DNA of 64,000 nucleotides from Beverwykella pulmonaria (lineage: Eukaryota; Ascomycota; Dothideomycetes; Pleosporales; Melanommataceae), in the NCBI GenBank assembly GCA_001599595.1, contig BCHH01000011.1:1199894-1263893 (forward strand), read 5' to 3'. Under the pieces are notes generated by a model. That model saw only the letters and a program-made list of their open reading frames with translations, was not told the DNA's origin and ran no database searches. Positions 36,224 through 48,200 of this stretch are shown here, piece after piece; position 1 is the stretch's first letter; the number at the start of each line of letters is the position of its first letter. The position numbers and the translations under genes are program-made.

Positions 36224-37667
36224 CATTTAAATGGACATGCTGAACACGAATCCCATGAGGTTCTCGTTTCTTTTAATTTTGTTTTGTTCTATACTCGGTT
36301 AGGCCGCCAAGCTCCTCAGGCAGAGTTCCCGAGTCGATCTCAGGATGACTCTGAGTCACAACCATCAACTATCAGCAGCCTAATCAAGTAATCAATTCGG
36401 CTCCAGATTGTACAACTGTGATCCCGCCCACCATCACATAGTTCTCTGTTTTTTGCTTGTTTGTAGATAGTTACCGCACTTTGCGCTCGGCCGAACACCT
36501 GGCTCACGATTGACGCGCTGAGTGAGATTCAGAATCAGGTATCGACGCTCACGGCAGCTCAAGAGCCTGGTCAAAATAGCTGAACCTCCCTTGATGAGGT
36601 TTGACGCTCACGGCAGCTTAAGAACCTCATCAAGATAGCAGTTATGTGAACCCACTTCGAGCCTACGCCTCCAAATACAGCCTTGTTTTTCCAAACCAAC
36701 TACCACACCTTGCTCGGGACCATGAGATTGTATAGATGGCACAGGTATCACACTCTTTTCTTCAGTTGTAAGTTTTTCTACTGGCTGCAGTTTGACCTTG
36801 TTGATGTGAGATACAAATATGCTAGTGTACATTTTCTTTTGAGAATGGCGTCCACTTTCCACTTAGTTCATCACTGTGCCATTGCTTTCTTATCAGGCGG
36901 TATAGATTGAGCTATGTTACGGAAATATATAATACACACTGTTATGAACAAGTGGAGCGAAGTATAACCTCGGAAGGGTGCGCATGCTCACTGTAATTAT
37001 CAGTCGAAGGAGAGCGGGAGAGGTTGAATGATTTTGTTGGTTGGTAGTATTAACTCGTTCGTTCATATTTCCCATCAAAAAATCTGTTTACTTCCGAGAA
37101 CTATTAGTCTGGAATGCGATTGCAAAGGTAATGAATTGAAAACTGTGCACGAGTTTCCATGTGGGAAATTAGAAAGCGTGTTGCAACATGAGTGATTTGA
37201 TTAGGAATTCATTCTAGATGAGCCTGCTTAGTTAGCTGGTTCGATATTCCTAACCGCCATACGAAAAGGTCCTCCTAGGCTACCGGACTACTCTCCTTCT
37301 CTTCCCCCTCCGCCGGTGTCACCGCCACTGAAACCGCCATAATCCCCACCAAATCTAGAACATGAGCTTCCACCGCTTCTATCACCTGGGCTACTTCTAC
37401 TGCTCCGCCCAAGCCCGCTTTCGCTCTCCGACCCAAGCTCTCCATCATCTTTAACTAATGACAGATGTGATACATGAAGAACGTGGACACTCCGGCCGCC
37501 TTGTATCTCATTTTACTGTCTGTTTCATCACTAAAGAAGTTATGTTGAAGGTCTACACGATTTTCAAAGTTTTAAGGAAGGGCGATATATGTAGTAGTCG
37601 AAACATTGAAGGAAAAGTATTACTTGAGAACCAACGCACTGCAGGGGAATATAAATACCAAACCCCC
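36224..37667. other. Intergenic between AA9 gene and solo LTR copy C
   Basis: Contains an imperfect pair of about 37-bp repeats (36543-36579 and 36602-36638, GACGCTCACGGCAGCT...). Near 37283-37530 a minus-strand open stretch ends in a Gly/Ser-rich tail (GGDYGGFSGGDTGGGG) with no visible start. I recognise no gene here. Confidence 0.4.
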
Positions 37668-38005
37668 TGTCGGTATACCCGCCCGTGAAATGGGAAGGTC
37701 CTATAGACGCTGTTAATCGACTGCCCGTGGGTTTCGCAGAACGCTAGTCCACGGCGGTGCAAGAGCGCAGGGTACGGTAGAAAGAGTATGGATTGCTTGT
37801 GACCACGAATCTTCTACGTAGCAAGGGCTAGCAGCGACGTCGAAGTCCTCTGCTAGCTTGCCAATTGTAGGTTTTGATTCTCGGGTGTGTTCTCCTTCTA
37901 AATTGCCGGGGCCGTATATTTATGCCTGTGCGGATCTCGCTTAATCCACCCAGTCCTCCTTCTGAGTCATTGTTATATACCGTGCGATCCACCGTAATAC
38001 CAACA
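37668..38005 (-). mobile_element. Solo LTR, family 2, copy C
   Basis: 338 bp with imperfect inverted ends: the plus strand starts TGTCGGTAT and ends ATACCAACA. It is flanked by CCCCC on both sides, consistent with a 5-bp duplication although low in complexity. It is an inverted, highly similar copy of 42855-43196. Confidence 0.85.
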
Positions 38006-38679
38006 CCCCCCTTACAATTTACAATTCTGAAGACGCTAAGCTCATGATCCGTGCACGGGATCTTTGGTGTGCACTGTGTAGAGCTTAAACAAACTCAATT
38101 TTCACTCTTGAAAAGAAGACTTAGTTTGTCCCGTAGTACTGTTGAAAAAATTGATTTATAATGAAAAGAGTTTCATTGTCTATTCTAAAGTTCCATGCTG
38201 ATCTTGTTCGTCCGATCGGTGTTCGGGAGTGGCAATTCACACAACAACTTGTTGACCAATCAGCTTCGTCCTTCCGCTTACTGACCCGGAGAATCTCCGA
38301 ACACCGATGGAGCCTGTCCAATAGCGAGAGTGTGCGTCGCTTGAGCCTCCATACGAGCTTCGCAACAGAGTAGCTTTGTAATAGATAATTGGAGCTGCCG
38401 AGAGTTGTTTCAAAATCACACCCCTAGTTACGAGTCAGGAGGAGAGTAAACCGCAATTTCAAAGTCATCCCTATTCAGCTCTGGGAAACCCCAGAAACCC
38501 AAAAACCTCAACAGGGAGTTGATAAACTGCTACGGACTATGCGTAATCGTGCTCTTGCGACCCCTAGGATATAAAGAGAAGTTCGCAGCGACATTAAAGC
38601 AGCACAGAATTTTCTCACTACAATTTTGATTCGTAGCCATCCATTCTCTTACAAATCACGGTCATTACCACCTTCAAAT
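38006..38679. promoter_or_regulatory. Upstream region of the SLT/lysozyme-like gene
   Basis: AT-rich spacer containing an imperfect inverted repeat: TTCGTCCGATCGGTGTTCGGGA near 38206 against CCGAACACCGATGG near 38296. No gene was recognised. Confidence 0.35.
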
Positions 38680-39491
38680 ATGACTTTCCAAAAGAGCCTC
38701 CTGCTCTTCACTACCTACGCTGCGATAGCTTTCGCACAAACTGCCGACCTTGGGCTGGGAACAAACCCAGATGCTCAAGGCGCTACTCCAGAGGTGACTC
38801 CTGGTTCTGGTCCCAACGGGTACGTTCACAACCAACCTAACCCGTGCCCGCGGCGAAACTAACGAAGTCTCCTGCTAGATCCGAGGACTGGATAAACTCT
38901 GGCATGGAAGGCGATGGCTGGGAGGCCCCTTTCCTATCATGGGACTCTCTGATCAAGATTGACCGCCCTACATTCTACGCAAATGCGGGCAAAGCCTGCG
39001 AACAATATGACTGGGCTTTTCAGCAAGCTGGCGATAAATATCGCATCGACCCTGTATTCCTCGCCTTCATTGCCATGCAGGAATCGAGCTGCAATGCAGA
39101 TGCAGGCGGTCCAACACCGGGCCTGATGCAAGTTGCTTGCGTGAATTATCCCGATGGACAATGCACCAACGATGTTGCAAAAAGCGTTGATGCTGGCGCA
39201 GCATTCCTCAGGCGACAGCTTGACGAGAACAACAATAACGCCATCAAGGTTATGGGGAATTACAATGGGTTCTTTACAAAGGGCGACCAGACAGGTCTAA
39301 ACGGCGGACGCGGGCTGACGTTGGATTATCCGTGTTCAGAGGATGGGAAGGCTCATGGTATGCCGCAGAATCTGGATTATCTTCAGCAGACGCTAAATGG
39401 TTGGTTCCTTGGGCTCAACCCATATGGCGATGAGAACTGGCTTGGGCAGTACCACTGTAGTGGTGACTGCAGTAGCGGACACATTTGTTAG
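38680..39491 (+). CDS. Secreted SLT/lysozyme-like (transglycosylase-fold) protein
   Basis: Exons 38680-38819 and 38879-39491 (59-nt intron GTACGT...CTAG) give 250 residues. The signal peptide is MTFQKSLLLFTTYAAIAFA. After a Pro/Gly-rich spacer the domain shows YRIDPVFLAFIAMQESSC, with the Glu placed as in the catalytic Glu of soluble lytic transglycosylases and goose-type lysozymes. GPTPGLMQVAC follows (the GLMQ motif of the family) and later NYNGF. The C-terminus has extra cysteines (HCSGDCSSGHIC), fitting a disulfide-stabilised extracellular protein. The family cleaves bacterial peptidoglycan, so an antibacterial or competition role is plausible. It might instead act on chitin-like substrates; activity is not shown. 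Confidence 0.82.
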
Positions 39492-40324
39492 TTTACAATG
39501 GAGGGACCGGGAGGATTGGTGTGCTAGATCGGATTGATTCTGTATTCTGTTCGCGTGTGTTTTTTCAATTATTTTCTTTGAGATAGTAGTCTCCCTCTTA
39601 TGTCCGATAAACTCCTTAGTCTGCTGACTGACTGACTGAGTGAGTGGAGTGAGTGGACAAGAAATTGTCTTTGAGGCGCGCTTGCAAAAGGCCAAAGGTA
39701 TTGAGGCTTCTCCGAATTTATCTCCTCGTCGTTGTTGATCCGATTTACTAGCCACATGTGAAATAAAGCCGCATTGACGTCGCGGATTAGAGAAAATAGT
39801 GGAGTGGAAGAATGTTCGAAGAAAACGACTTACAAAGAGCAAGGGCAAAGTCTACCGCGACCCAGAGACGTGGTTGCTTCATACATGTGGGGCAAATCTT
39901 GGTCGAATTAGTTAGGTGACACAAGATAAGACTTGCCAAAGTCTAATTGTGTTAAAGCTTCCTTGTCGAATTCTGGTACGGTACTGGTGAGAATCCCGGC
40001 GAAAGATGCGGGGTATCGATTAGTTGGTAAGCTGACAAGGCATGCACGCAGCTTTACAGCGTCCACGGAAGCGCTTCCTTGCGGTTGCACTCACTGCAAA
40101 TCGGTCAAGAAAGCGATAAAAAAAAGCGAATCATGTTGCACTAATAAGTCAGCCTCAGCACAATCTCAATTGTCTAGAACCTTTGCTGGCCTGAAGGGGA
40201 AAATGGCATAAGCGGGTAATTATTTCGTGGGGTACCGAAAGGTACATATACTTCCTTCTGGTGCCATGCTGTTTGCTCCGTGCACCGAACTTTCTTCCTC
40301 TCAATCCCAGCCTCATTAGCCATT
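39492..40324. other. Intergenic between SLT-like and MFS genes
   Basis: 3' UTR of the secreted gene, a run of GACT/GAGT repeats at about 39622-39655, then the MFS promoter. No other gene was recognised. Confidence 0.4.
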
Positions 40325-42028
40325 ATGGAGGAGAAGAAAGTCCCTGACGAGATTGCAGTTATCCCTGCTAATCCAGACATTGCAGAGGGCGACTTGGAGA
40401 GCGCCAGCTTTGCTGCTGCAGCCACGAAAGCTCTCCTACGAAAATTAGACTGGCACATCATCCCGTTCATGTCACTGATTTACCTGTATACACCCCCTCT
40501 TCCTCCACCTCTTACTCATCTGAAAACTCTAGATTATGTTTCCTCGACCGCACCAATATCGGTAATGCCCGCCTCGATCACCTTGAGAAAGATTTGAATT
40601 TACACGGCCTTCAATACAATGACTGCCTCGCCATCCTCTTCCCCTTCTACATTGCAGCTGAAATCCCCTCCAATATTATGATGAAGCGTGTTAGGCCTTC
40701 CATCTGGCTCACCTTCATCATGTTCTTCTGGTCCGTAGCAATGGTGGGCCAAGGCTTCGTGAAGAACTACTCCGGGCTACTTGCGACCAGAGTTTTCTTA
40801 GGCGTCTTTGAGGGCGGACTTTTCCCAGGTGTGAATTATTACATCACGCAATGGTACTGCAGAAATGAGTGCGGTTTCAGGATGGCGCTTTTCTTCTCCG
40901 CGGCTACCTTGGCGGGTGCGTTTGGAGGGATATTGGCGAGGGGCATTGCGGAGATGAATGGAGTTGCTGGGATCTCAGCATGGTCATGGATCTTTATTTT
41001 GGAGGGACTGCTAAGTGTGGTGGTCTCTCTGACGGCATATTGGGTCATCTATGACTATCCTGCAACGTGAGACATCTGAGCATCATCCGAGTATTACTAT
41101 TGTTGCTGATAGAAGAACAGAGCAACATTTCTCACACCAAAAGAAAGGACTGAAGTCCAGCGCCGCCTGCACGCCGACTCGGGCCATCTCTCCAACCACT
41201 TTGACATGAAGTACGTGTGGCAAGCCATTACAGATTGGAAAATTTACATCCACATGTTGATCTGTATGGCTGGTTTTTGTCCTATTTACTCTTTTGCATT
41301 ATTCCTTCCCACGATCATTAAGAACATGGGCTACACGGCAAACGACGCTCAACTCATGAGCGTTCCGCCCTACGTATGCGCTTGCGGCTTTACCATCGTG
41401 GCAAGCTACTTTGCGGATCGGTATCGCAAACGTGGTGTTTTTCTTCTTGGTTTCCAGCTTGTTGCTATCTTGGGATTTGGATTGTTGGCGGGCAGTGGAA
41501 GGTCTGAGATTCAGTATACAGGCACCGTGTTTGCAGCCATCGGTGGGTGATACCTTGAAGAAATTACGTAAGAGGAGAAAGATTCTCTGTTTCTGATGAT
41601 ACGAATGCAGGAATATATCCCCAAATCCCTCTCGGGCTGGCCTGGAACAGCGGAAATATCGGCGGCAGTCTTAAGCGTGGCACGGGAATCGCGATGCAAG
41701 TGATGGGTGGTAATTGCGGCGGTATTATCGCGTCTTACGTCTACTTGAGTCGAGATAGCCCGAGGTTCATTGTCGGACATAGTATCCTCATTGGATTTGT
41801 CAGGTACGTTACTGCAAAATCTGCCGAGACTGTTACACGCGACTGATGAAACGTCGGCGTAGTATGGCGTTCGGTCTCACGTTCTTTATGTCAACTTGGT
41901 GTCGCCTAGAAAATAAGATGCGAGATAAACTTGCCGCGGAAAGAGCTCCAACAGAGTTGACAGAAGAGGAGCTGCTCTTGGAAAGAGATCTGGCGGATCA
42001 AGCGCCGTGGTTCAGATACACGGTCTAG
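40325..42028 (+). CDS. MFS transporter, anion:cation symporter (Dal5-like) family
   Basis: Exons 40325-40485, 40533-41066, 41121-41542, 41611-41803 and 41863-42028 join in phase to 491 residues, normal for the family. The N-terminal cytosolic tail leads to KLDWHIIPFMSLIYL and, across intron 1, CFLDRTNIGNARL, the conserved opening of ACS-type carriers such as allantoate and nicotinate transporters. Typical later motifs are RVFLGVFEGGLFPG, a GIYPQIPLGLAWNS stretch and RGTGIAMQVMGGN. About twelve membrane segments can be counted. It imports an organic anion, probably a vitamin or carboxylate, at the plasma membrane; the substrate cannot be told. All splice sites are canonical and there is no disabling change. 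Confidence 0.9.
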
Positions 42029-42184
42029 ATTAGTCACAGTCCAACAGTAACCACCGGTAGTCGCAGCATCTTGACCTTGACACTTGAAACGAGACTAAAG
42101 CTTGCGACGATGACATTTTGGTATATCAGAGAATGCAGCTGTTGAATGCAAAAAGGAAATCATTATTTGAGATTAGATCATAGA

Positions 42185-42442
42185 TGTTGATAGGGATCTT
42201 ACAGCTAGCTGCATAGTGGTGCGAGCACTAGTCGGCAAGGCATAAGACAGTTGTACGGTGTACACAGCGTACGGGGATAGTAGAGTGGGCAACAGGTTTC
42301 TGGTTATTGCTCTGCTCATCTATGTACGAACGCGAGCGATATTTAAGGAGGCGCGCGTGCACGGGCATCACGTGATATAACCACGTGATCCCATGCCGGG
42401 CTAGACATATACTTTGCGCCGTATCGCTCCTGCGTACGGACA
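42185..42442 (+). mobile_element. Solo LTR, family 1, copy B
   Basis: 258 bp, TGTTGATAGGG...GTACGGACA, flanked by perfect ATAGA duplications. Near-identical to 33039-33298 apart from scattered transitions and a 2-bp length difference in a GCGCGCC run. Confidence 0.88.
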
Positions 42443-42529
42443 ATAGATCTATATTTTGGACGTAGAGTACTAGTGCCAATAGGTCAGTAGCCTACCCCAC
42501 GAACTTTTGCAACGCATCACCTATCAACT

Positions 42530-43520
42530 ATGATGGCTCAACCAACTACCAATCGATTGCCCTGCAACGAAGTAGATATAGTCATTGATATCTCAGCTAT
42601 TAATCAAGCCAAAATTAGGAGCGTGCGACGCGATGCCTCAACGTATAATGTCCCCCGATCAATCCTCCGCCACCAACGCGTTAGTATAGCAATTACCAGC
42701 CCAACTCAAAGAAAATCACCAAGCTAGAAGAGGAGGTGATTGTTGAGTATACATTTGACCTCGACTTGCCAGTATCTTCTCCCTGCCTTAACACTGTACA
42801 ATATATAGCCATTAAAATATTAGCCAATATACTATTAATCCTCGTTACACATACTGTTGGTATTACGGTGGATTGCACGGTATATAACAATGACTCAGAA
42901 GGAGGACTGGGTGGATTAAGCGAGCGAGATCCGCACAGGCATAAATATACGGCCCCGGCAATTTAGAAGGAGGACACACCCGAGAATCAAAACCTACAAT
43001 TGGCAAGCTAGCAGAGGACTTCGACGTCGCTGCTAGCCCTTGCTACGTAGAAGATTCGTGGTCACAAGCAATCCATACTCTTTCTACCGTACCCTGCGCT
43101 CTTGCACCGCCGTGGACTAGCGTTCTGCGAAACCCACGGGCAGTCGATTAACAGCGTCCAGAGTACCTTCCCATTTCACGGGCGGGTATACCGACACATA
43201 CAATATATATGAGAAAGACTTTCTAGTTGGTATCAATGGCCGCTCAAAACGGTATTTAGCAGAAGGATGTGAGAGACGAAGGAGTTCAGAGAAGCTATTC
43301 GAGATAGCAACCGCGAGTGGATTACACTCCTGGCGTGTGTATACACGGATAGATTATGCTTGCTGCCTAGCCTTATCTATTACAATCAAGCTGGGTTGAG
43401 GAGATTAAGCTGGGAGACCACTCTGTACATGTTAAATTATCACTCTTAGGTTGGACAAACAATAATATAGGCCTCGCCTAGCTTGAATGTAAAGAGGGTT
43501 TGTGATAGCAGCGAGCAGAC
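42530..43520 (+). pseudogene. Degenerate pogo/Fot1-like DDE transposase, split by a solo LTR
   Basis: The first part (42530-42854) reads like the N-terminal helix-turn-helix of pogo-type transposases (AKIRSVRRDASTYNVPRS, then KLEEEVIVEYTFDLD), with a TAG stop between these pieces. After the inserted LTR (42855-43196) the match resumes with NIYEKDFLVGINGRSKR, then DSNREWITLLACVYTD and LLPSLIYYNQAG, and later GWTNNNIGLA before a stop. These are the consecutive blocks of fungal Fot1/pogo elements around the first catalytic Asp. Frameshifts and stops make it non-functional. Terminal inverted repeats were not located. The right limit is approximate. Confidence 0.78.
42855..43196 (+). mobile_element. 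Solo LTR, family 2, copy D, nested in the transposase relic
   Basis: 342 bp starting TGTTGGTAT and ending ATACCGACA, flanked by perfect CATAC duplications. Contains TATATAAC and CATAAATATACGG, possible promoter elements. It interrupts the pogo-like transposase, so it inserted later than that element. Confidence 0.9.
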
Positions 43521-43961
43521 TTCTGTATTCGTATTAAAGAGTCAAAAATCTGTCCTGTTCCCTCGAACCTCTCGCTCCCTCGAACCTCTCGCTCCCTTTG
43601 ATGTTCCTCGCTTAGCTGGTGCTTGACCGGCGCTAAACCTGCGCAGGACAAGCATCCTTACATTGAACAGGTGTTTGATTGCTACTGTTAAGCGGGATTC
43701 ATGGATTCTTAGGCGTCGTCAAGACTAAGATAGAAGTCGTTGAGTGTAGAGGGTGAGAAAAGGGAACTTAGGGTAATATAAGAAGAAGATTAGGATAGGA
43801 TAGGAAATAAGGTATTGTCGTCTGGAGGCTTCGCTGTGAGTGGACTTGCAGGTAGAACATATCACAAGCGGTTATAACTAGTATCTCTACTAAAATTATA
43901 GTCCTTGCTGTGCTTGTCTATCTTATTGTCCTATCCCTAGAAGTTGTAGTTAAATAATAAT
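43521..43961. other. Repeat-derived AT-rich DNA
   Basis: Continues from the transposase relic. Has a short tandem duplication CTCGAACCTCTCGCTCC (about 43562-43598). No coding potential was recognised. Confidence 0.4.
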
Positions 43962-44236
43962 TGTAAACATAGGACATCATACCGTCCCGTGGATATGCCA
44001 CTAACTAATCAGTCTGTTATATCTATCAGCTGTGTATATCAAACACAGACACAGACATACAATACACTTCTTCATACCCTCTCTTTTCCTGACTCTGTGT
44101 AATGCACAAAGCAGAAGTGTGGAGGAAAGAGGATTAAGATGTGTATTCGGTGTGATGTATGTATAGCTGATATATATATGACGGACTGATTAGTCAGTGG
44201 CATATCCACGTGACGGTGGGGTGTCCAAGGCTTACA
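43962..44236. repeat. Head-to-head pair of the TGTAAGC-type repeat
   Basis: The left half (43962 to about 44097, plus strand) and right half (44098-44236, minus strand) are inverted versions of the same repeat seen at 63713-63842. Each carries GTGGATATGCCACTxACTAATCAGTC and an AATACAC block. The right end reads GGCTTACA, the minus-strand start. No clear target duplication surrounds the pair, so it may be a nested or rearranged insertion. Confidence 0.65.
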
Positions 44237-45288
44237 GGTGTCAGATGTAAGGGTATTAGTCGTGGTATTGGACGCAATGTGCTTAAATGGGCCTGCAACG
44301 GATCAACGAAATAGGACTAAGCCCATGGGGTTAAGCGAGAAATAAAACCCAGCCAAGAACACGATGGGGGACGAGACACGACAATCAATCAGACAATTAA
44401 TCAATATTCATCATTCTTTCATCTCACAACGTGACCATATTATTCTTGAAGCCGAAACAGTGCTTCAATCTGACAACAGGATCACTGGACAGTAAAGAGT
44501 AGGGCTTTCTAAAAAGAGTATCTCTCGAATGTGATTGCTAACAAGAAGCTGAGCACGGTCTATTATAAGGGTATCTTGCGCGGTCTATATACTTGTGTGT
44601 GTTAGGGTTTCCCAAAGTCTCAGAAAAGTTCATAGTGTAGAATACTGTGACACTTCGTTGGATATCTCATAGTTTCTCAGGCGCTTGGCGTTGTGGGATT
44701 TAATGAAGCATCATGTGAATCGCTTAACTCGACGGCTGACGTGAGCCCGATATTGGGCCAGCGCCCGCCATAAGTCGGGCTGCTCCTCCCACTTAAAACT
44801 ACTTCTACCAACGCAAACAACACTCCAGCCCGAACGCTAATATCTATAGTAAGACTTTGTAGCGCCTACTAAAACTCTTGAAAAGATGATAGTTTATTAT
44901 AACCTTACGTTCCTCCGCGTAGAGTAAGTTTGGTGAGGTGGGACACAATTAATACGAGCTCCTTCATACTTCACTCTCATTTGGCCCCTATCACACTTTA
45001 CACCAATAATAGCAATAGACGACCTCCAGGGGTAAACGTTCGCGAGAGATGCGTGATTCAAGTCGCAATGTTGTCTCACCGGTTGATGCAGTCAAGGTTA
45101 TTCATTCGCTCCTTATGCCTCCCGTCTCGTATTCGGGTCTAGTTGTTCTTGGAGCTGAACTGAGCTGAACGAAGCACTGGCGAAATTCTCCGCAGTGCTT
45201 ATTTTAACAATCTCGCTGCTTTGACGATAGATCAGCATTCTTGGAATTTCTTTTGTCACATCAATAACTTCCACACTCCGATTCGACC
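44237..45288. other. Intergenic, upstream of the NLR gene
   Basis: AT-rich spacer and promoter of the NLR gene. Only short chance ORFs; no repeat boundary or RNA gene recognised. Confidence 0.4.
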
Positions 45289-48200
45289 ATGGAGGGAGTT
45301 GCGGCGGCCGCAACAGTCCTACAGCTGATTCAATTCAGCGGAGCCGTCCTTTCAGGCTTCTGTGATTATTATAGCAAAGCACAGAATGCATCGAGCGAAC
45401 TCCAGAAAGTCATCAATGACGTTAGCGGTCTCGAAGGTATCTTGAGGCAGCTTGATCGAATCACGAATGGCGACAATAAAGAACGACACCCTTTATTAAT
45501 TTCGCTTGGGAGACCAAATGGACCTCTGATAGCATGCTCACACGCCTTGGAAGAGTTGCAGAAGAGGCTGCAAGCTCTTACCCAAGCGTCTAGCGCTCGA
45601 AGAAAACTTTTGTGGCCCCTTGAGCAAACGAAAATTCTGGACATCCTGCGACGGCTGAGCGAGCAAAAAGAGACTATCCTGGTAGCCTTAGCGGGTGATC
45701 ATGCCGTTTCTGATGACCTAAATGCAAAAAAAGTGAAGGAAGCAGTCGATCGGGTAAAAGATATACAGGCGCAAGACGCACGCATGAAAATCCTAAATTG
45801 GTTGGGTGGAGCGGATCCTTCGACGAACTATAATATGGCGCGTAAGAAGCATGAAAAGTCGACCGGAAAGTGGCTTCTCCAGTCACAACAATTTCAAACT
45901 TGGGAAGAGTCTGATGGCCACATCATGTGGCTATATGGTATTCCTGGTGCGGGGAAAACAATCTTGAGCTCCACTGTTGTCGATCATTTTACTTCCCAAT
46001 ACGAATCGGAACCCAACGACTATCGCATTATTTATTTCTACTTCGATTTCAATGACCACAATAAGCAAACATCAAATGGCTGTCTGAAGTCTCTTGTGCA
46101 GCAGCTCTGTGCACAAACCAATCCCATACCTGATTCGATCGTGTCCCTGCACAATGTATGCAAGGGAAGGTCTCCGAGTACTGCGGAGCTCATGGGAGCC
46201 CTCAAAACATTGGTTGGTAAAAGATTGAAGACCTATATCATCATAGATGCCTTGGACGAATGCAAGGAGGAGGCGGGAGCTTGGGAGCGCAAGGACTTCC
46301 TTGAAATCCTCGCAGAGTTGAAAAACTCCGCCGAGATATGTCCTAGCATCTTCATCACTAGTCGTCCAGAGCCGGATATCCGGACGGCGATGACGACCCA
46401 TGCAGGAACTGTACTAGAGGTACAAGGCTCGGGGGTTCAAGATGATATTCGTTTGTATGTGAGCGCGTTTCTAGGGAACGATGCACGCATGAAGAAGTGG
46501 CCAGATAATGTGAAAGCTGCTGTTGTCGAGGATCTAACGAAAAAGGCCAATGGAATGTAAGTGTATATGATTTATTTTGTGTACATACCAATCTGACTCC
46601 GACAGGTTCCGATGGGCAGCCTGCCAGCTAGAATCTTTGCGCACTTGCCTCAAACCCAAGCTAGTAACAATCAAGCAGAAGCTTGCTGATCTGCCTAGAA
46701 CCTTGAACAGCACCTACGAAAGAATATTTCAGCAGATGGATCCCGAATATGAACGAGAGATGCGTACCATCTTGATGCTACTCGCATTTTCCAACCGACC
46801 AATGACTATCCAAGAGGTCGCAGAGGCCACCGCAGTCAAGGTCAATGACCAAACCTTTCAGGAAGACGAAAGGTTCCCCGACCCTTACGACGTACTTGAG
46901 CTCTGTTCGAGTCTTGTATCACTGGTAGACTTGCATTCAGATTCTGGTTCCGCCTTAAGAAAGGAAAGAGGGCACCACTCCTTCTCCGGATTGAGCACTG
47001 AAATCAAGATCCTCCAATTCGCACACTTTTCCGTCAAGGAGTTTATTCTCTCTGAAAAGGGTCAAGCAGCGATACCGCAAAGCCTACAGTTTGATCATGA
47101 TTTAGCTCAGAGGCAGATTGCCGAGATGTGCCTAGTTTATCTTCTGGACTTTAATGGTGGCAAAAAGGCAAGCAGCATCGACCATGACGCCTTCCCCATG
47201 CTTGCGTATGCCGCTTTACACTGGACAAGCCACATGGCAGCCGTGTCCACCGACAAGGCGAATACGATTCAGGAGCTCCTGATCCGCCTCTTCGACCCCG
47301 ATGAGACAGACAGCCTCATGAACTTTCTCAACCTTTACGATCCAGCTTCATCATATAGACCCTTTAATGAGGGCAAGACAGTTGCGTATAGTTTCAACAT
47401 TAAGCGCAGCAAACAAGACTTTGAGACTCCGTTGTACTACGCGTGTCATTATGGCCTCCTTGAAATCGCGCAATGGCTATCTGAAGAAGAAGACAGCAAG
47501 CCTGATGTAAAGAAAGAAAGGCTAGGCCCGGCGCTTGGCGCAGCCTCTGCCGCAGGGCATTTTGAAATTACACAAATGTTGTTAGAAGCTGGTGCAGATC
47601 CAAACAGCCCGTACTGTGGGAAATACTTTCACCCCCTGCATGCAGCTGCAAAAGGGGGCAATCTTCAAATCGTAAAACTCCTGCTGAAGGCGGGCGCTGA
47701 CGTTAGTACTCAAGGTGGCGAATATGGCACTGCTCTTCATCTTGCTGCTGAGCAGGGTAGCCCAGACGTAATCCAAGCTCTCATTGATGCGGGGCATCCA
47801 ACCGAAATCAAGATTCCACGATATGGTACACCACTCTACTTAGCGGCTCGCAATGGGCACGACGATGCTGTGGCTGTCTTGGTTAAGAACGGTGCGAATG
47901 CCAACGCTTCCCCTGGACATTACTACTCGCCATTAATCGCTGCCTCCGAAAATGGCAGTATCGACTCAATTAGCCTGTTACTGGATGCTGGAGCTGAACT
48001 GAACGTTTCGGGTGCATCAGAGACGGCCTTACATCACGCTGCGGAAAGGGCGGACTTGAAGATCATGCAACTTTTGATCGATAGAGGCGCAGATGTGAAT
48101 GGAACAGGAAGCACATATGGCACACCCCTCAAAGGATCGATCCAATCACGTCAACTTCCATCTTTTCAACTCATGCTGGACAATGGCGCCGACATCAATC

